NCBI GenBank assembly: GCA_902168185.1
Contig: CABHOV010000005.1
Span: 1-48,110, forward strand
DNA length: 48,110 nucleotides
Source: an uncultured Bacteroides sp.
GTDB lineage: Bacteria > Bacteroidota > Bacteroidia > Cytophagales > Cyclobacteriaceae
Direction of reading: 5' to 3'
Part shown: piece after piece, positions 32,953-42,253 of the stretch
Position numbering within the stretch: position 1 is the first letter of the stretch
Layout of the letters: the number at the start of each line of letters is the position of its first letter
Notes under the pieces: model-generated
The model's database searches: none
Seen by the model: only the letters and a program-made list of their open reading frames with translations
Told to the model about the DNA's origin: nothing
Position numbers and translations under genes: made by a program

Positions 32953-32982
32953 AAAGTTAGAAGAACGTTAACGAAACGTTAA
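32953..32982. promoter_or_regulatory. Three direct repeats with 11-bp spacing, likely response-regulator site
   Basis: GTTAG, GTTAA and GTTAA start at 32956, 32967 and 32978, exactly 11 bp apart, each preceded by an A-rich or AAC half (AAAGTTA, AACGTTA, AACGTTA). OmpR-family regulators bind direct repeats with about one helical turn spacing. The array is 60-90 bp from the Cys-array gene start and 75-105 bp from the kinase start. Confidence 0.55.
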
Positions 32983-33057
32983 AATGTTGATGAGCTTATG
33001 TAATCCTATACTTCGGCCGGGATTTGTAGGTATCTTGCTTCTAAATACTCCTGGTAT

Positions 33058-34296
33058 ATGTCAAAGAATCGCGTTTGGGTATATGCCGTTGTCCTGTTCT
33101 TCCTCGTGGGTACTATTCTGGCAACGCAAGTCACCTGGTTGATGCAGTCCGCACGGATCGAAGAAAGCTTCCTGAACCAGCGTGTGAACATGGCGTTGTG
33201 CGATGCCATGGATGTCCTGTCAAAGGATTGCAGTTTACGGACCAATGTTGAAAGTTGTATTTCACGTGGGAAGGGAAATTTTGAAATGCCGTTAACCAAA
33301 CAGGATAAGGTGAAAATTGACTCTGTTATCGAGCATCATTTGAGCTCCTATAACATCCATGTTCCCTTCCAATCTACGTTTTCGCCCTATCGAGTTGATA
33401 CCACGAAGAATCCATTGCCGCTGAGTCAGGCACTGCTATTTCCTGCAAAAGCAGGAATACAAAATGTACTCGTCCACATTGACATTCCTTCGCAGGCTCA
33501 GTTGATACGCTCCCAGATCAATGGCACATTCGTTCTTTCAGTCGTTGTATTGATTGCATTAATCTGGATCTTTATCAGCACGGTAAGGGGGCTGATGCGT
33601 GAGCAGAAGATCAGAAAAGAAACGGTTGATTTTATCAACACGATGGCCCACGATCTGAAGACACCCATCTCGAATATTTCTTTTGCACTCACGCTGTTGA
33701 ATCGTGAGCAAGAAAATTCCAATGCTCCCAAGAGTCAATTTGTTTCGATCATTGAAACTGAAACGGGACGTCTTAAAGACAGAGCAAGAAAGATTTTAGG
33801 GATGGCCTCTGTGGATGCAGTACTGGAAGACTCCAATGACCAGGTTGAGATTAATGTTCATGAACTCATTGAGCAAGCGGTTGATTCATACAAAGTGAAA
33901 TTGCAGGAAACCAAAGGCAGCATCGAAAAACATTTGAATGCAGGCAAAGCAATTGTGAAGGGAAGCGAGCTTCAACTTTCAAGCGCGATCATGAATATTA
34001 TTGACAATGCCGTGACATATTCCCAAGGCAGTTCATTGATCAGGATCAGAACCCGAAATGAAGGAAACGGTATTAGCATTGAAATCGAAGACAATGGTCC
34101 GGGGATACCATCCAATGAACAGGAGTTGGTATTTAAAAAAGCCTACCGTGTAAGGTCCGGTAACAAGCTCCCGGAAGGCTTTGGATTAGGACTTTACCTG
34201 GCCAGGACTTCCGTGGAGAAAAATGGAGGGAAACTTTCTCTTTCCAGTGATGGTATATCCGGAAGCTGTTTTGTTATTCAACTACCATTGTCATAG
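33058..34296 (+). CDS. Sensor histidine kinase
   Basis: A 412-residue membrane kinase. Membrane helices at about 8-28 and 157-178 enclose a periplasmic domain of about 125 residues with three cysteines (Cys48, Cys58, Cys67). The dimerization domain has the phospho-acceptor His198 in MAHDLKTP. The ATPase domain has an N-box NIIDNAVTYS, a G1 motif DNGPGIP and a G2 motif GFGLGLYLA. Everything needed for autophosphorylation is present. The cognate regulator starts 5 bp downstream. The clustered periplasmic cysteines suggest redox or metal sensing (inference). Confidence 0.94.
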   Translation: MSKNRVWVYAVVLFFLVGTILATQVTWLMQSARIEESFLNQRVNMALCDAMDVLSKDCSLRTNVESCISRGKGNFEMPLTKQDKVKIDSVIEHHLSSYNIHVPFQSTFSPYRVDTTKNPLPLSQALLFPAKAGIQNVLVHIDIPSQAQLIRSQINGTFVLSVVVLIALIWIFISTVRGLMREQKIRKETVDFINTMAHDLKTPISNISFALTLLNREQENSNAPKSQFVSIIETETGRLKDRARKILGMASVDAVLEDSNDQVEINVHELIEQAVDSYKVKLQETKGSIEKHLNAGKAIVKGSELQLSSAIMNIIDNAVTYSQGSSLIRIRTRNEGNGISIEIEDNGPGIPSNEQELVFKKAYRVRSGNKLPEGFGLGLYLARTSVEKNGGKLSLSSDGISGSCFVIQLPLS

Positions 34297-34301
34297 CAAG
34301 C

Positions 34302-34997
34302 ATGGCCAGCAAGATATTAATTGTTGAAGATGACACCAATGCCGGGCTGTTGCTGCAGAGTTTTCTGACATCGGAAGGATATCAGGCCAAGTTGGCCTTG
34401 AACGTTAAAACAGGACTTCAATCATTTCTTGGTGATGTATTCAGCATGTGTATTCTGGATTGTTCTTTACCGGATGGTGATGGCTTTGGACTTGCCAAGG
34501 AGATCCGTTTGAGAAATGAGCATGTTCCCATTATATTCCTGACAGCAAGATCGTTGCTCGATGATAAGATCAGAGGTTTCCAATCTGGTGCCGATGACTA
34601 TATCACCAAACCCTTTGAGACGTTCGAACTCCTGTATAAAATCAAAGCCATTCTTCGCCGGTCACAGGTTCAGGTAAGCGGAGTTACAGATTCATGTTTT
34701 AAGATTGGCTCATATCTGTTCGATCCCAAGAATCAAACCTTATCCAGTGGTGAGGTTGTGAGAAGGATCACTGCTAAAGAAAATGAAATATTGAAACTGC
34801 TTTGTCTTAAGAAAAACCAGATCACCAGGAAGGATGAGATTCTGATCGCTTTGTGGGGGGAGAGCGATTACTTCAAGGGCAGGAGCCTGGATGTATTCAT
34901 TGCCAAGCTGCGGAAATATTTCGCGAATGATTCGACCATCGAGATTGAAAACGTTCACAGCGTTGGTTTCATCTTGTCGGATGGTGGTATATCCTAA
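34302..34997 (+). CDS. OmpR-family response regulator
   Basis: A 231-residue regulator. The receiver domain (1-120) has acidic residues in IVEDD, the phospho-acceptor Asp53 (CILDCSLPDGDG), a Ser/Thr switch (LTARS) and Lys in YITKPFE. The C-terminal ~100 residues form a winged-helix domain (ITAKENEILKLLCLKKNQIT, then GRSLDVFIAKLRKYF). It is co-transcribed with the kinase and is the natural candidate to bind the phased repeats upstream. Confidence 0.95.
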   Translation: MASKILIVEDDTNAGLLLQSFLTSEGYQAKLALNVKTGLQSFLGDVFSMCILDCSLPDGDGFGLAKEIRLRNEHVPIIFLTARSLLDDKIRGFQSGADDYITKPFETFELLYKIKAILRRSQVQVSGVTDSCFKIGSYLFDPKNQTLSSGEVVRRITAKENEILKLLCLKKNQITRKDEILIALWGESDYFKGRSLDVFIAKLRKYFANDSTIEIENVHSVGFILSDGGIS

Positions 34998-35364
34998 TCC
35001 TGTAAGGTCAGTCCCTGTATCTTGCAAAGTGCGCATAACAAAACAAGATCATTTTTATCACAACCTTCATTTTCGTCACGGCTGTTATGCTGTAGGAAAG
35101 GCGGCCCAATTTCCGATGCAAAACCTTCTCGTACTTAATTAATCGATGCGGATAATAACGGATACATTTCATAAGACTTATAACTGTCGTTCCTACGCTC
35201 ACTTCGCCGTCAACGTAATACAAAAACAGCATGAGCGAGTGAAAACAAAAATACTTTATTCTGTTCAGGGTCTTCTTGCATGGCCTAAGGATTTCCTTTC
35301 ACGTTAAGAGAAAATTCTTCATCAGAATGAACGCAATTGAGATTGCTCAAGACAAACTATATAG
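34998..35364. other. Gene-free stretch after the two-component pair
   Basis: No supported gene, tRNA or clear terminator. Short frames on both strands lack domains and overlap each other. The next feature is the broken DsbD-like gene on the minus strand. Confidence 0.5.
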
Positions 35365-35978
35365 TCAATACCAACTATTGTAAAAATCCATCTTACTCAG
35401 TATTTCAATTTTCTGCTTGAATACTGCCGTCTTTTTAAAATAGAGAACTTCCATCTCTAGATAAGGGTTATACACTTTGCTTGGTATACCTTCTTGAGTA
35501 TCTCACAAAAATTATAGGTATCCAAACTATCATATGCAAATTCCGTTCGAGGGTCCGTATCGGGGATGTGTTGAGAATATAAATGCCATCCCGAATCAAG
35601 CTTTGCTGTACTAACAAGTATAGCTTCACCAGTAGCACTTTGTTCAACTGTAAATGACCAGTGGCAGGGTTGCAATATCTGGTGCGGATGACGATGAGAT
35701 TTCGAGTAAGTGAAAATCTTTCCAACTAAGACATTGTCAAAGATGAACATCAAGAAAATCGTGATGAAGAAATATATAGGTATAGCGAAAAAATACCTTC
35801 GAGCCTCGTATAATGATTTAATATGACAAGCTATACTACTTGCGAGAAGGTAACCAGCAGCGATATTAAATTTAGAAGGGTAAAATCTCCATAATTTATT
35901 TTTTGATATACATTGGGCTTCTTTTAAAAAGTATTCTATCTTTGATACTATATATCTGGTCCCCCTACAGATAAGCAA
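35365..35978 (-). pseudogene. Broken gene with a DsbD N-terminal-like domain
   Basis: A 173-residue frame contains HWSFTVEQSATGEAILVSTA and LDSGWHLYSQHIPDTDP, which resemble the secreted N-terminal domain of Bacteroidota DsbD/thioredoxin-like proteins (P.KW.F, ..GWH.YSQ). That frame stops at 35457, but a neighbouring frame continues with GIPSKVYNPYLEMEVLYFKK and TAVFKQKIEIL to a stop at 35365-35367, matching the next part of the same domain. A frameshift near 35500 explains this. The N-terminal part carries a membrane segment but no clean signal peptide, so the start is uncertain. The redox-active domain of DsbD is absent. Confidence 0.6.
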
Positions 35979-36230
35979 CTAACCTAATACCTGTCTCATG
36001 TTAAGCGAAATTGTACCCCATTCCGATTCCATGTATTGTTTAAGAATCTCCTTTTTTGACCCAAATTCAAGGATAGTCAAACTCTGATCACTGTCTATTA
36101 ATATTTTATCTATTAGTCCTTACCCCGATTTGGTGGTGTCGTATGACTATTAGGTATATGCTATATACCCCGATCTTTAATGATGTTAATAAATTGTTTC
36201 AAACGACGATTCCCCGTCTACAACTTGACT

Positions 36231-39200
36231 ATGAGATATTCTGTTTTTTACAATAAGCTACTGTGGATATTGATATTTACCGGCGTCGGTATATATAAAC
36301 CATTAGGCGCACAGACGCCACAGTTGCCTAAAGTAACACCACCGTCGCCGAATGCGGCAGCTCTGGCTAAATATGGGAATATTCCTGTGTCAACCTATAC
36401 AGGGGTGCCCAGTATAAGTATTCCGTTATATGTAATCAGCGCACGCGACATTGTAGTGCCAATTTCTGTTAGCTATCATGCCTCGGGTATAAAAGTTTCG
36501 GAGGAGGCAAGCACAGTCGGTCTCGGGTGGGTTTTAAACTGTGGCGGTATGATCAGCCGTAACATTGTCAATAAGGACGATTTCATTGTTGATCCGGGTG
36601 GATATTTAAGCCCTTTGAATGGATCGCCCTTGATACCACAGGGACCTGGTTTTTCATTCCCATACGTGGCAACAGCGGGAACTACGCTCAGATACTATAA
36701 CAATGGTGGTGATCCTGGGGGACCCACCGAGAAAACACTAAATCTTTTTGACTATATATATGGGGCAGACTATGACTTCGAGCCCGACCAGTTCAATTAT
36801 AATTTTGGGAACTACTCAGGGAAATTTGTACTGACGCGTGATCGGCAGGCAGTGCTTGAGAAGAAAGAGAAAGTAAGTATTAAACCGCTTACACAAGATG
36901 GTTCTTCATGGGAGGCCAAAACACCTGATGGCTTTACTTACAAATTTGCCACTTCCGAATATTTCGTTGACTATAACAGCACACAAGGATATCAGCAAAA
37001 GTCAGCATGGTATGTTACAGAAATCATATCACCACTAGACGAACATGTATACTTTCACTATACCAGTAACGGGACGCAAATGATTAGTCCGGTGGGTTCC
37101 TATATGGAAACCATGGAAGCATTAACATTGAGTTGTTTGGGCTCCGCTTGCAGGCCACAGTTTCCTTCGCCGCAAGCTGGTGCGGTGCCTCGTAAGTCAT
37201 ATTCGAAGGTCACCTTAAATAGTATCACCTGGGAGCATGGAAGAGTTGAGTTGTCTATGGCTAATGACAGACTTGATGTTGAAGGAGACCAAAGACTGGA
37301 GTCAATTAAGGTTTTCAAAACAGGTTCTACTACTCCTGAACAAGTTTTTGTTTTTAATCAGGACTATTTTGTGAGCGGCAGCACGGGTGGCTTTCCTACA
37401 TCTGTGTCATCAGATCTGTTACAAAAGCGATTGAAGCTGTTATCCGTTGTCAAGCAAAGCCCCGCTACTGCGCAAGAAGAAGTGTATTCATTCAGTTATT
37501 ATGAAGATAAAAGACTGCCGGCTAAAAATTCTTATGCAAAGGATCATTGGGGATATTTTAATGCCCGTGGCGGTTCTTCTTTTATTCCGACCTTCGAAAG
37601 CACCGGTAGCGTCAACCCACTGTCCCTGGTTGGAATTATGGGCAAACAACGCGATGCTTCTGCCTCTGACATGTATGCTAACAGCTTAAAGTCTGTGACC
37701 TATCCCACGGGAGGCAAGTCAACGTTTTATTATGGCGCACATGACTATCAAGACAATCCCAACCATCATCACGTCACGCTTCCTGATGCATGGCAGGATT
37801 TTGTCAGCTTTTCATACGACATAAATCAGCGAGGAACTATTGAGGAAAGCACCTTTGATATAACAGATGAATTTGTAGATGCTTTCGGCCATGTTTCACC
37901 GACAACTATTAATGCTGCATTTAGGTTAAATATACCTTGCAAAAATCTGACCGCCAATCCAGACGTATACTTTGAGCTATATAATGAGAATGGTGGACGA
38001 ATTAGCCGCGTTGACATGGGGCACGGTAGCTGTTCTGTCAACACTGATGAGAACTGTCTTTATTGTGATCGGGGTACGTCTTCACAAAGCCCGGTCTTTA
38101 CATTCCTGAACACCTATACACTGTATCCCGGTAAATATACCTGGAAAGCATTCATCAACGGGGCGGAAACCCGGTTTGAAAGTATAATCGCCACCTATGC
38201 ATATTGGGTTGATTCCGATAAACGCCCACCGTCCAGTGCAGGGCCTCCGGTTTATTATAAAACGGGTGGCGGTCTGCGTATTGAAAAGATTGAAGACTAT
38301 GATGTGGAAACCAATAAAGTTGCTTCGGTACGGAAATACATATATAGGTATAAAACCGACCTCGATGAAAATGGCGTAGAAGAGGAGCGCTCCTATGGTA
38401 AACTGATGGTGTATCCTGAATACTCGTACTATGATGTCAGCCGGCAACAGAATTCGGACCCGGGACAGCCGCAACCAGTGACCTGCCTGGAGTGTGCTCA
38501 TTTAATCCGTCAGGCTGACAGCAGCCTTCCTTTGATGAATTCAAAAGGGACTGTGGTGGGCTATGACAAAGTTATTGAGCTCTTTGGTGAGGCCGGTGAG
38601 TTTGGTAAAGTCGAATATGAATATAACAACGAGTTTGATTTTGTAAATCGCTATAAGTATCCCCATAACGTTGCCTATTTTGTGAAACCCTCTACGGTGT
38701 CCACCCTTACAAATGATCTTAACGGCAACCTGAAGAGACAAGTATATTTTGATGCGAGTGGGAAAAAGATCAAAGAGATCATAACCAATTACGAATCTAA
38801 ATTCCCTGCCACAATCTATGGAATTGAGGAACGTGCGATGAAAGTTGATCCTGGATTGGCTATATCACCCAATGAAACGATTATGTTATGCGTCTATCCG
38901 GCACTGCGTTCTTCTTTTACTTTCCTGGAGTCATCTACCACTATAGATTTTGGTTCTTCCGAGGCTGAAAACTCTACAGTCAAAACGAGTTATAGCTATA
39001 GCAATTCAAATCACTTGCAACAGACGCAGGTAATCAAAGAAGACAAAAGTAACAAGCATAAGACTATCGTGAGCTATACATATCCTGGCGATTATACAGA
39101 GTCTGAAAGTAATTCTGTGATAGCGTCTATGAAGGGTGATAAGCACTTACATGATAAAGTAGTTGAAGCGACAATAATTGATCAGGCACCTAACGGTGAG

Positions 39201-39905
39201 CGCAAAGTCGTTGAAAGAAGTTTTACGGTGTATCAGGATTTTTCAGGAATAATTTTACCACAAGATCAGGTTATCCTGGTTAATAATGCACCCTTGCCGG
39301 AGGGACAAGTGCCAAAATACTCACCCGTAACCGCGTACGATCCATTGCTATACCGCAAGCACTATAGCCTGGAATATACTGCTAAGGGTAATATTGCAAG
39401 CGTTCAAAAATCCTTTGATCAAGCTGTTAATTATCGATGGGGTTATTCAAACACCTACCCCATAGTGGAAGTCCGAAACGCAGCGACTGGTGAAGTATAT
39501 TATAATGGCTTCGAAGATGATGGTGCTATAGGCAATAGTAGTTTGGAGGCAGGCGCAGGCAGTCGATATCATGCGGGCGGTACATATACAGTTCCCTTTA
39601 CACCACCAGTGGGACGCACATACCTGATGTCTTATAAATATTACAGCGATGGTAAATGGAGTACCAGGGTTAAACCTTTTGCTGCTAATATTTCAGAAGG
39701 TACTCAGTTGGATGAAGTGCGGGTTTACCCGACCAGTGCGCAGGTGACCACTTATACATATAATCCTTTGTACGGTATCACTTCTGTTACTGACTTTAAC
39801 GGCATGACTGTCTATTATGAGTATGATGCTTTTGGCAGGCTGGCGTTAATACGCAACAACGATAAAAAGATTCTAAAAACCTTTCAATACAACTACCGAA
39901 ACTAA
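36231..39905 (+). CDS. Large secreted RHS/SpvB-like shell protein
   Basis: From ATG 36231 the protein has 1,224 residues. It begins with a signal peptide (YNKLLWILIFTGVGIYKPLGAQ) and then PSPNAAALAKYGNIPVSTYTGVPSISIPLY, the usual opening of the Bacteroidota SpvB/RHS-like proteins that precede DUF6443 genes. The middle contains SYHASGIKVSEEASTVGLGW, and the C-terminus has YD-repeat-like strands (GMTVYYEYDAFGRLALIRNN) ending in FQYNYRN. It lacks a toxin tip, so a shell or accessory role for the following proteins is likely. An upstream ATG at 36180 would add 17 residues before the signal peptide and is less likely. The next gene starts 6 bp after its stop. Confidence 0.85.
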   Translation: MRYSVFYNKLLWILIFTGVGIYKPLGAQTPQLPKVTPPSPNAAALAKYGNIPVSTYTGVPSISIPLYVISARDIVVPISVSYHASGIKVSEEASTVGLGWVLNCGGMISRNIVNKDDFIVDPGGYLSPLNGSPLIPQGPGFSFPYVATAGTTLRYYNNGGDPGGPTEKTLNLFDYIYGADYDFEPDQFNYNFGNYSGKFVLTRDRQAVLEKKEKVSIKPLTQDGSSWEAKTPDGFTYKFATSEYFVDYNSTQGYQQKSAWYVTEIISPLDEHVYFHYTSNGTQMISPVGSYMETMEALTLSCLGSACRPQFPSPQAGAVPRKSYSKVTLNSITWEHGRVELSMANDRLDVEGDQRLESIKVFKTGSTTPEQVFVFNQDYFVSGSTGGFPTSVSSDLLQKRLKLLSVVKQSPATAQEEVYSFSYYEDKRLPAKNSYAKDHWGYFNARGGSSFIPTFESTGSVNPLSLVGIMGKQRDASASDMYANSLKSVTYPTGGKSTFYYGAHDYQDNPNHHHVTLPDAWQDFVSFSYDINQRGTIEESTFDITDEFVDAFGHVSPTTINAAFRLNIPCKNLTANPDVYFELYNENGGRISRVDMGHGSCSVNTDENCLYCDRGTSSQSPVFTFLNTYTLYPGKYTWKAFINGAETRFESIIATYAYWVDSDKRPPSSAGPPVYYKTGGGLRIEKIEDYDVETNKVASVRKYIYRYKTDLDENGVEEERSYGKLMVYPEYSYYDVSRQQNSDPGQPQPVTCLECAHLIRQADSSLPLMNSKGTVVGYDKVIELFGEAGEFGKVEYEYNNEFDFVNRYKYPHNVAYFVKPSTVSTLTNDLNGNLKRQVYFDASGKKIKEIITNYESKFPATIYGIEERAMKVDPGLAISPNETIMLCVYPALRSSFTFLESSTTIDFGSSEAENSTVKTSYSYSNSNHLQQTQVIKEDKSNKHKTIVSYTYPGDYTESESNSVIASMKGDKHLHDKVVEATIIDQAPNGERKVVERSFTVYQDFSGIILPQDQVILVNNAPLPEGQVPKYSPVTAYDPLLYRKHYSLEYTAKGNIASVQKSFDQAVNYRWGYSNTYPIVEVRNAATGEVYYNGFEDDGAIGNSSLEAGAGSRYHAGGTYTVPFTPPVGRTYLMSYKYYSDGKWSTRVKPFAANISEGTQLDEVRVYPTSAQVTTYTYNPLYGITSVTDFNGMTVYYEYDAFGRLALIRNNDKKILKTFQYNYRN

Positions 39906-39911
39906 CGATAT

Positions 39912-41816
39912 ATGGCAAATGCAAGATTTAGTTTTGTTGTTTTGATAGGACTCGTGATGCCAATGTGCACCGCCCTGGCACAGATATCCGGTCCATCACC
40001 GGTAAACCTTGGTCAAATTGAAACATATCGATTTTACAATGGTACTATATATAGCAGCTATACCTGGGGGACAGGAGGTAAAGGATCTATAGTTTCAACA
40101 AGCAATGAAGGGGCTAACTTTTATGTAAGGATTCAATGGTATGAAGCGGGGTCGGCGACTATTACTTTTCGGGATAATAACTACGAGCAGAAAGGGAGCA
40201 GTTCGGTAACTATTAACAACAACGTCTCTACACCGACAGCGACGTTCTCCATTGTACAAAACTGTAATTCAACTACTGTAACCCGAAGTGTTAATAATTC
40301 GGGGGTGGGCTGGTATTGGCAAACTTCTCCTGCTGGAACGAGTACTAGCTTGGGCCCGGATGCTAGCATCGTACGGACTGCACCCGGTCTGTTGTATCTC
40401 CGCGCCCGGTATAGCGGGACAGGTACATGGAGTTCCGGCTACCAGACGGTGGGCGATATTGGTATAGTTACCTCTGTGGGATCACCAACTTCATCAACTG
40501 ACGGCCATCGGATTTCAAACAATGCAGGTGTATCTGTCATGCTCCAGGTATCGCCTGTGTCAGGAACTGACTCATATAAGTGGTACACGGATGCCACCGG
40601 AGGTAATGCTGTCTCCAGTGGTATTTTTGCAACGTCTTACAATGCTCAATTATCCGGTACACAAACTTTTTATGTCGAGACAGTGAATGGTCCCTGCACA
40701 AGTACACCCAGGAAGAGTGTTACGGGATATATACATCCAGAGCCAATCGTAGCAGTATCAAATGATGGCAAGCTCTATAAAGGAAAGGCAACGCTTTCGG
40801 TAAGCAATTATACTTACGATAGCTATATATGGCAAAATGCGGCCAAGCAGACCATTGCCGGTGCTACAAGCAACACCCTAATCGTGGATGCCGCCGGCAC
40901 CTATTATCTGCAAGTAAAAAAAGGCAATTCACCTTTATTTACTTCGGGCCCAATAACGGTAAACTCAATTAACTACATTGTCGCCACAGATGTTTTAGTA
41001 GATAATGTGTCGACTGCGGCGGATGCCCATGAATTACCGGTCGGTTCACGAAGTCAGACGACTCAATTTTTTGATGGTTTAGGCAGACCACTTCAAAGCG
41101 TTTCTTGGCAGGCGTCACCGGGTTATCAGGATATTATCCAGCCAACAGTTTATGATAATGCCGGGCGTGAAGCGAAACGATATTTACCTGTCACGGGTGG
41201 GGAAGACGGATGGTATAAGGGGACTAGTACGATGATTGATCCAGCAACAGGACGATACATCGGGATTGCTGAGTCGTTCTACACCCCGGGCAGTGATAAT
41301 GCAATCGCTGATGATCCTCTTCCATATACTGAAACTGTTTTTGAACCTTCGCCACTTAACAGGCCAGCCAAGTCATATGGCGCAGGTGCCAATTGGGCTG
41401 CAGCAAGTCCTGACAACCCCAGTGGTTCAGATAAATATATAGGGGCAGCATATCTTGTTAATATACATGGAGAAGGAGGGACCTCGGAAGAGAAAATTAC
41501 AGCATGGAAGGTTAATGCATCGGGTTTATTGGAACGCGAGATTCCGACAGGGGGCACAATTGAATCAGGTGGGTACTATAGTTCCGGACAGCTACAGATC
41601 AAGGTCACTATAGATGAAGAAGGTAATTCAACCCGGGAATATATCAATAAAGCTGGAAAGGTGATACTGAAAAAAGTGCAAGTAGTTACCGGAGCTACTG
41701 ATTTAAATAGTGCTACTGATTGGGCGCTTACATACTATATCTATGACGACTTTGGGAATTTAGTGTTCGTCCTGCCGCCACAGGCGGTTGCGGTAATTAA
41801 CAGTTCACAACAATAG
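39912..41816 (+). CDS. DUF6443-type N-terminal half of an RHS protein
   Basis: A 634-residue secreted protein. Signal peptide ends near TALAQ. Residues 25-350 form PKD/Ig-like beta-rich domains. From about 355 the sequence (TQFFDGLGRPLQSVSWQASP, then YDNAGREAKRYLPVT) is DUF6443, normally the N-terminal domain of a long RHS protein. It stops after YIYDDFGNLVFVLPP, which in most relatives is followed without break by YKYDGRRRMTHKK-type sequence; here that continuation is found 2.2 kb further on in another gene. So this is the first half of a split RHS chain. Confidence 0.85.
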   Translation: MANARFSFVVLIGLVMPMCTALAQISGPSPVNLGQIETYRFYNGTIYSSYTWGTGGKGSIVSTSNEGANFYVRIQWYEAGSATITFRDNNYEQKGSSSVTINNNVSTPTATFSIVQNCNSTTVTRSVNNSGVGWYWQTSPAGTSTSLGPDASIVRTAPGLLYLRARYSGTGTWSSGYQTVGDIGIVTSVGSPTSSTDGHRISNNAGVSVMLQVSPVSGTDSYKWYTDATGGNAVSSGIFATSYNAQLSGTQTFYVETVNGPCTSTPRKSVTGYIHPEPIVAVSNDGKLYKGKATLSVSNYTYDSYIWQNAAKQTIAGATSNTLIVDAAGTYYLQVKKGNSPLFTSGPITVNSINYIVATDVLVDNVSTAADAHELPVGSRSQTTQFFDGLGRPLQSVSWQASPGYQDIIQPTVYDNAGREAKRYLPVTGGEDGWYKGTSTMIDPATGRYIGIAESFYTPGSDNAIADDPLPYTETVFEPSPLNRPAKSYGAGANWAAASPDNPSGSDKYIGAAYLVNIHGEGGTSEEKITAWKVNASGLLEREIPTGGTIESGGYYSSGQLQIKVTIDEEGNSTREYINKAGKVILKKVQVVTGATDLNSATDWALTYYIYDDFGNLVFVLPPQAVAVINSSQQ

Positions 41817-41827
41817 TATTATATCTC

Positions 41828-42241
41828 ATGAAAATTATAATATCTCTAATATTATCCTCTGTTGTTTTTACAGGTGCTCTGAGTGCCCAAAATATAGCAA
41901 CGGAAACCTTGACTTGGCAGATCTCTCAGGTTCAGGATGTCAACACAGGGGAGAGCCAGTCATCAGAGAATGAAACCCTTGTTTCATATGGTTCTCAAAA
42001 GGTTGAATGGAAGGATGCGACCGGTATAAAACATACCTATATAGTAAATAAAACCAGCGGTACATGGAGCAATACAAGCCAGAGCGGCTCTATGATTTAT
42101 CAGGTTGACAGCGGAGATAAGTCTGGTACGATCACATTCGAACGAGTGAAAAATGAGATCATGGTTCGTATACTATTGCTGAAGGGTGATGAGCTTCCGG
42201 AGATGTATGAAATTAAAATTGTAAAAGTTACCGCCCTATAA
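41828..42241 (+). CDS. Small secreted protein between the RHS halves
   Basis: A 137-residue protein with a signal peptide (KIIISLILSSVVFTGALSAQ) and a beta-rich mature part (ITFERVKNEIMVRILLLKGD near the end). No cysteines in the mature part and no family I recognise. It lies 11 bp after the DUF6443 gene and 12 bp before the LRR-RHS gene, so it must be co-translated with them. A structural, chaperone or immunity role is possible; none is supported directly. Confidence 0.75.
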   Translation: MKIIISLILSSVVFTGALSAQNIATETLTWQISQVQDVNTGESQSSENETLVSYGSQKVEWKDATGIKHTYIVNKTSGTWSNTSQSGSMIYQVDSGDKSGTITFERVKNEIMVRILLLKGDELPEMYEIKIVKVTAL

Positions 42242-42253
42242 TTAGCTGCCATA

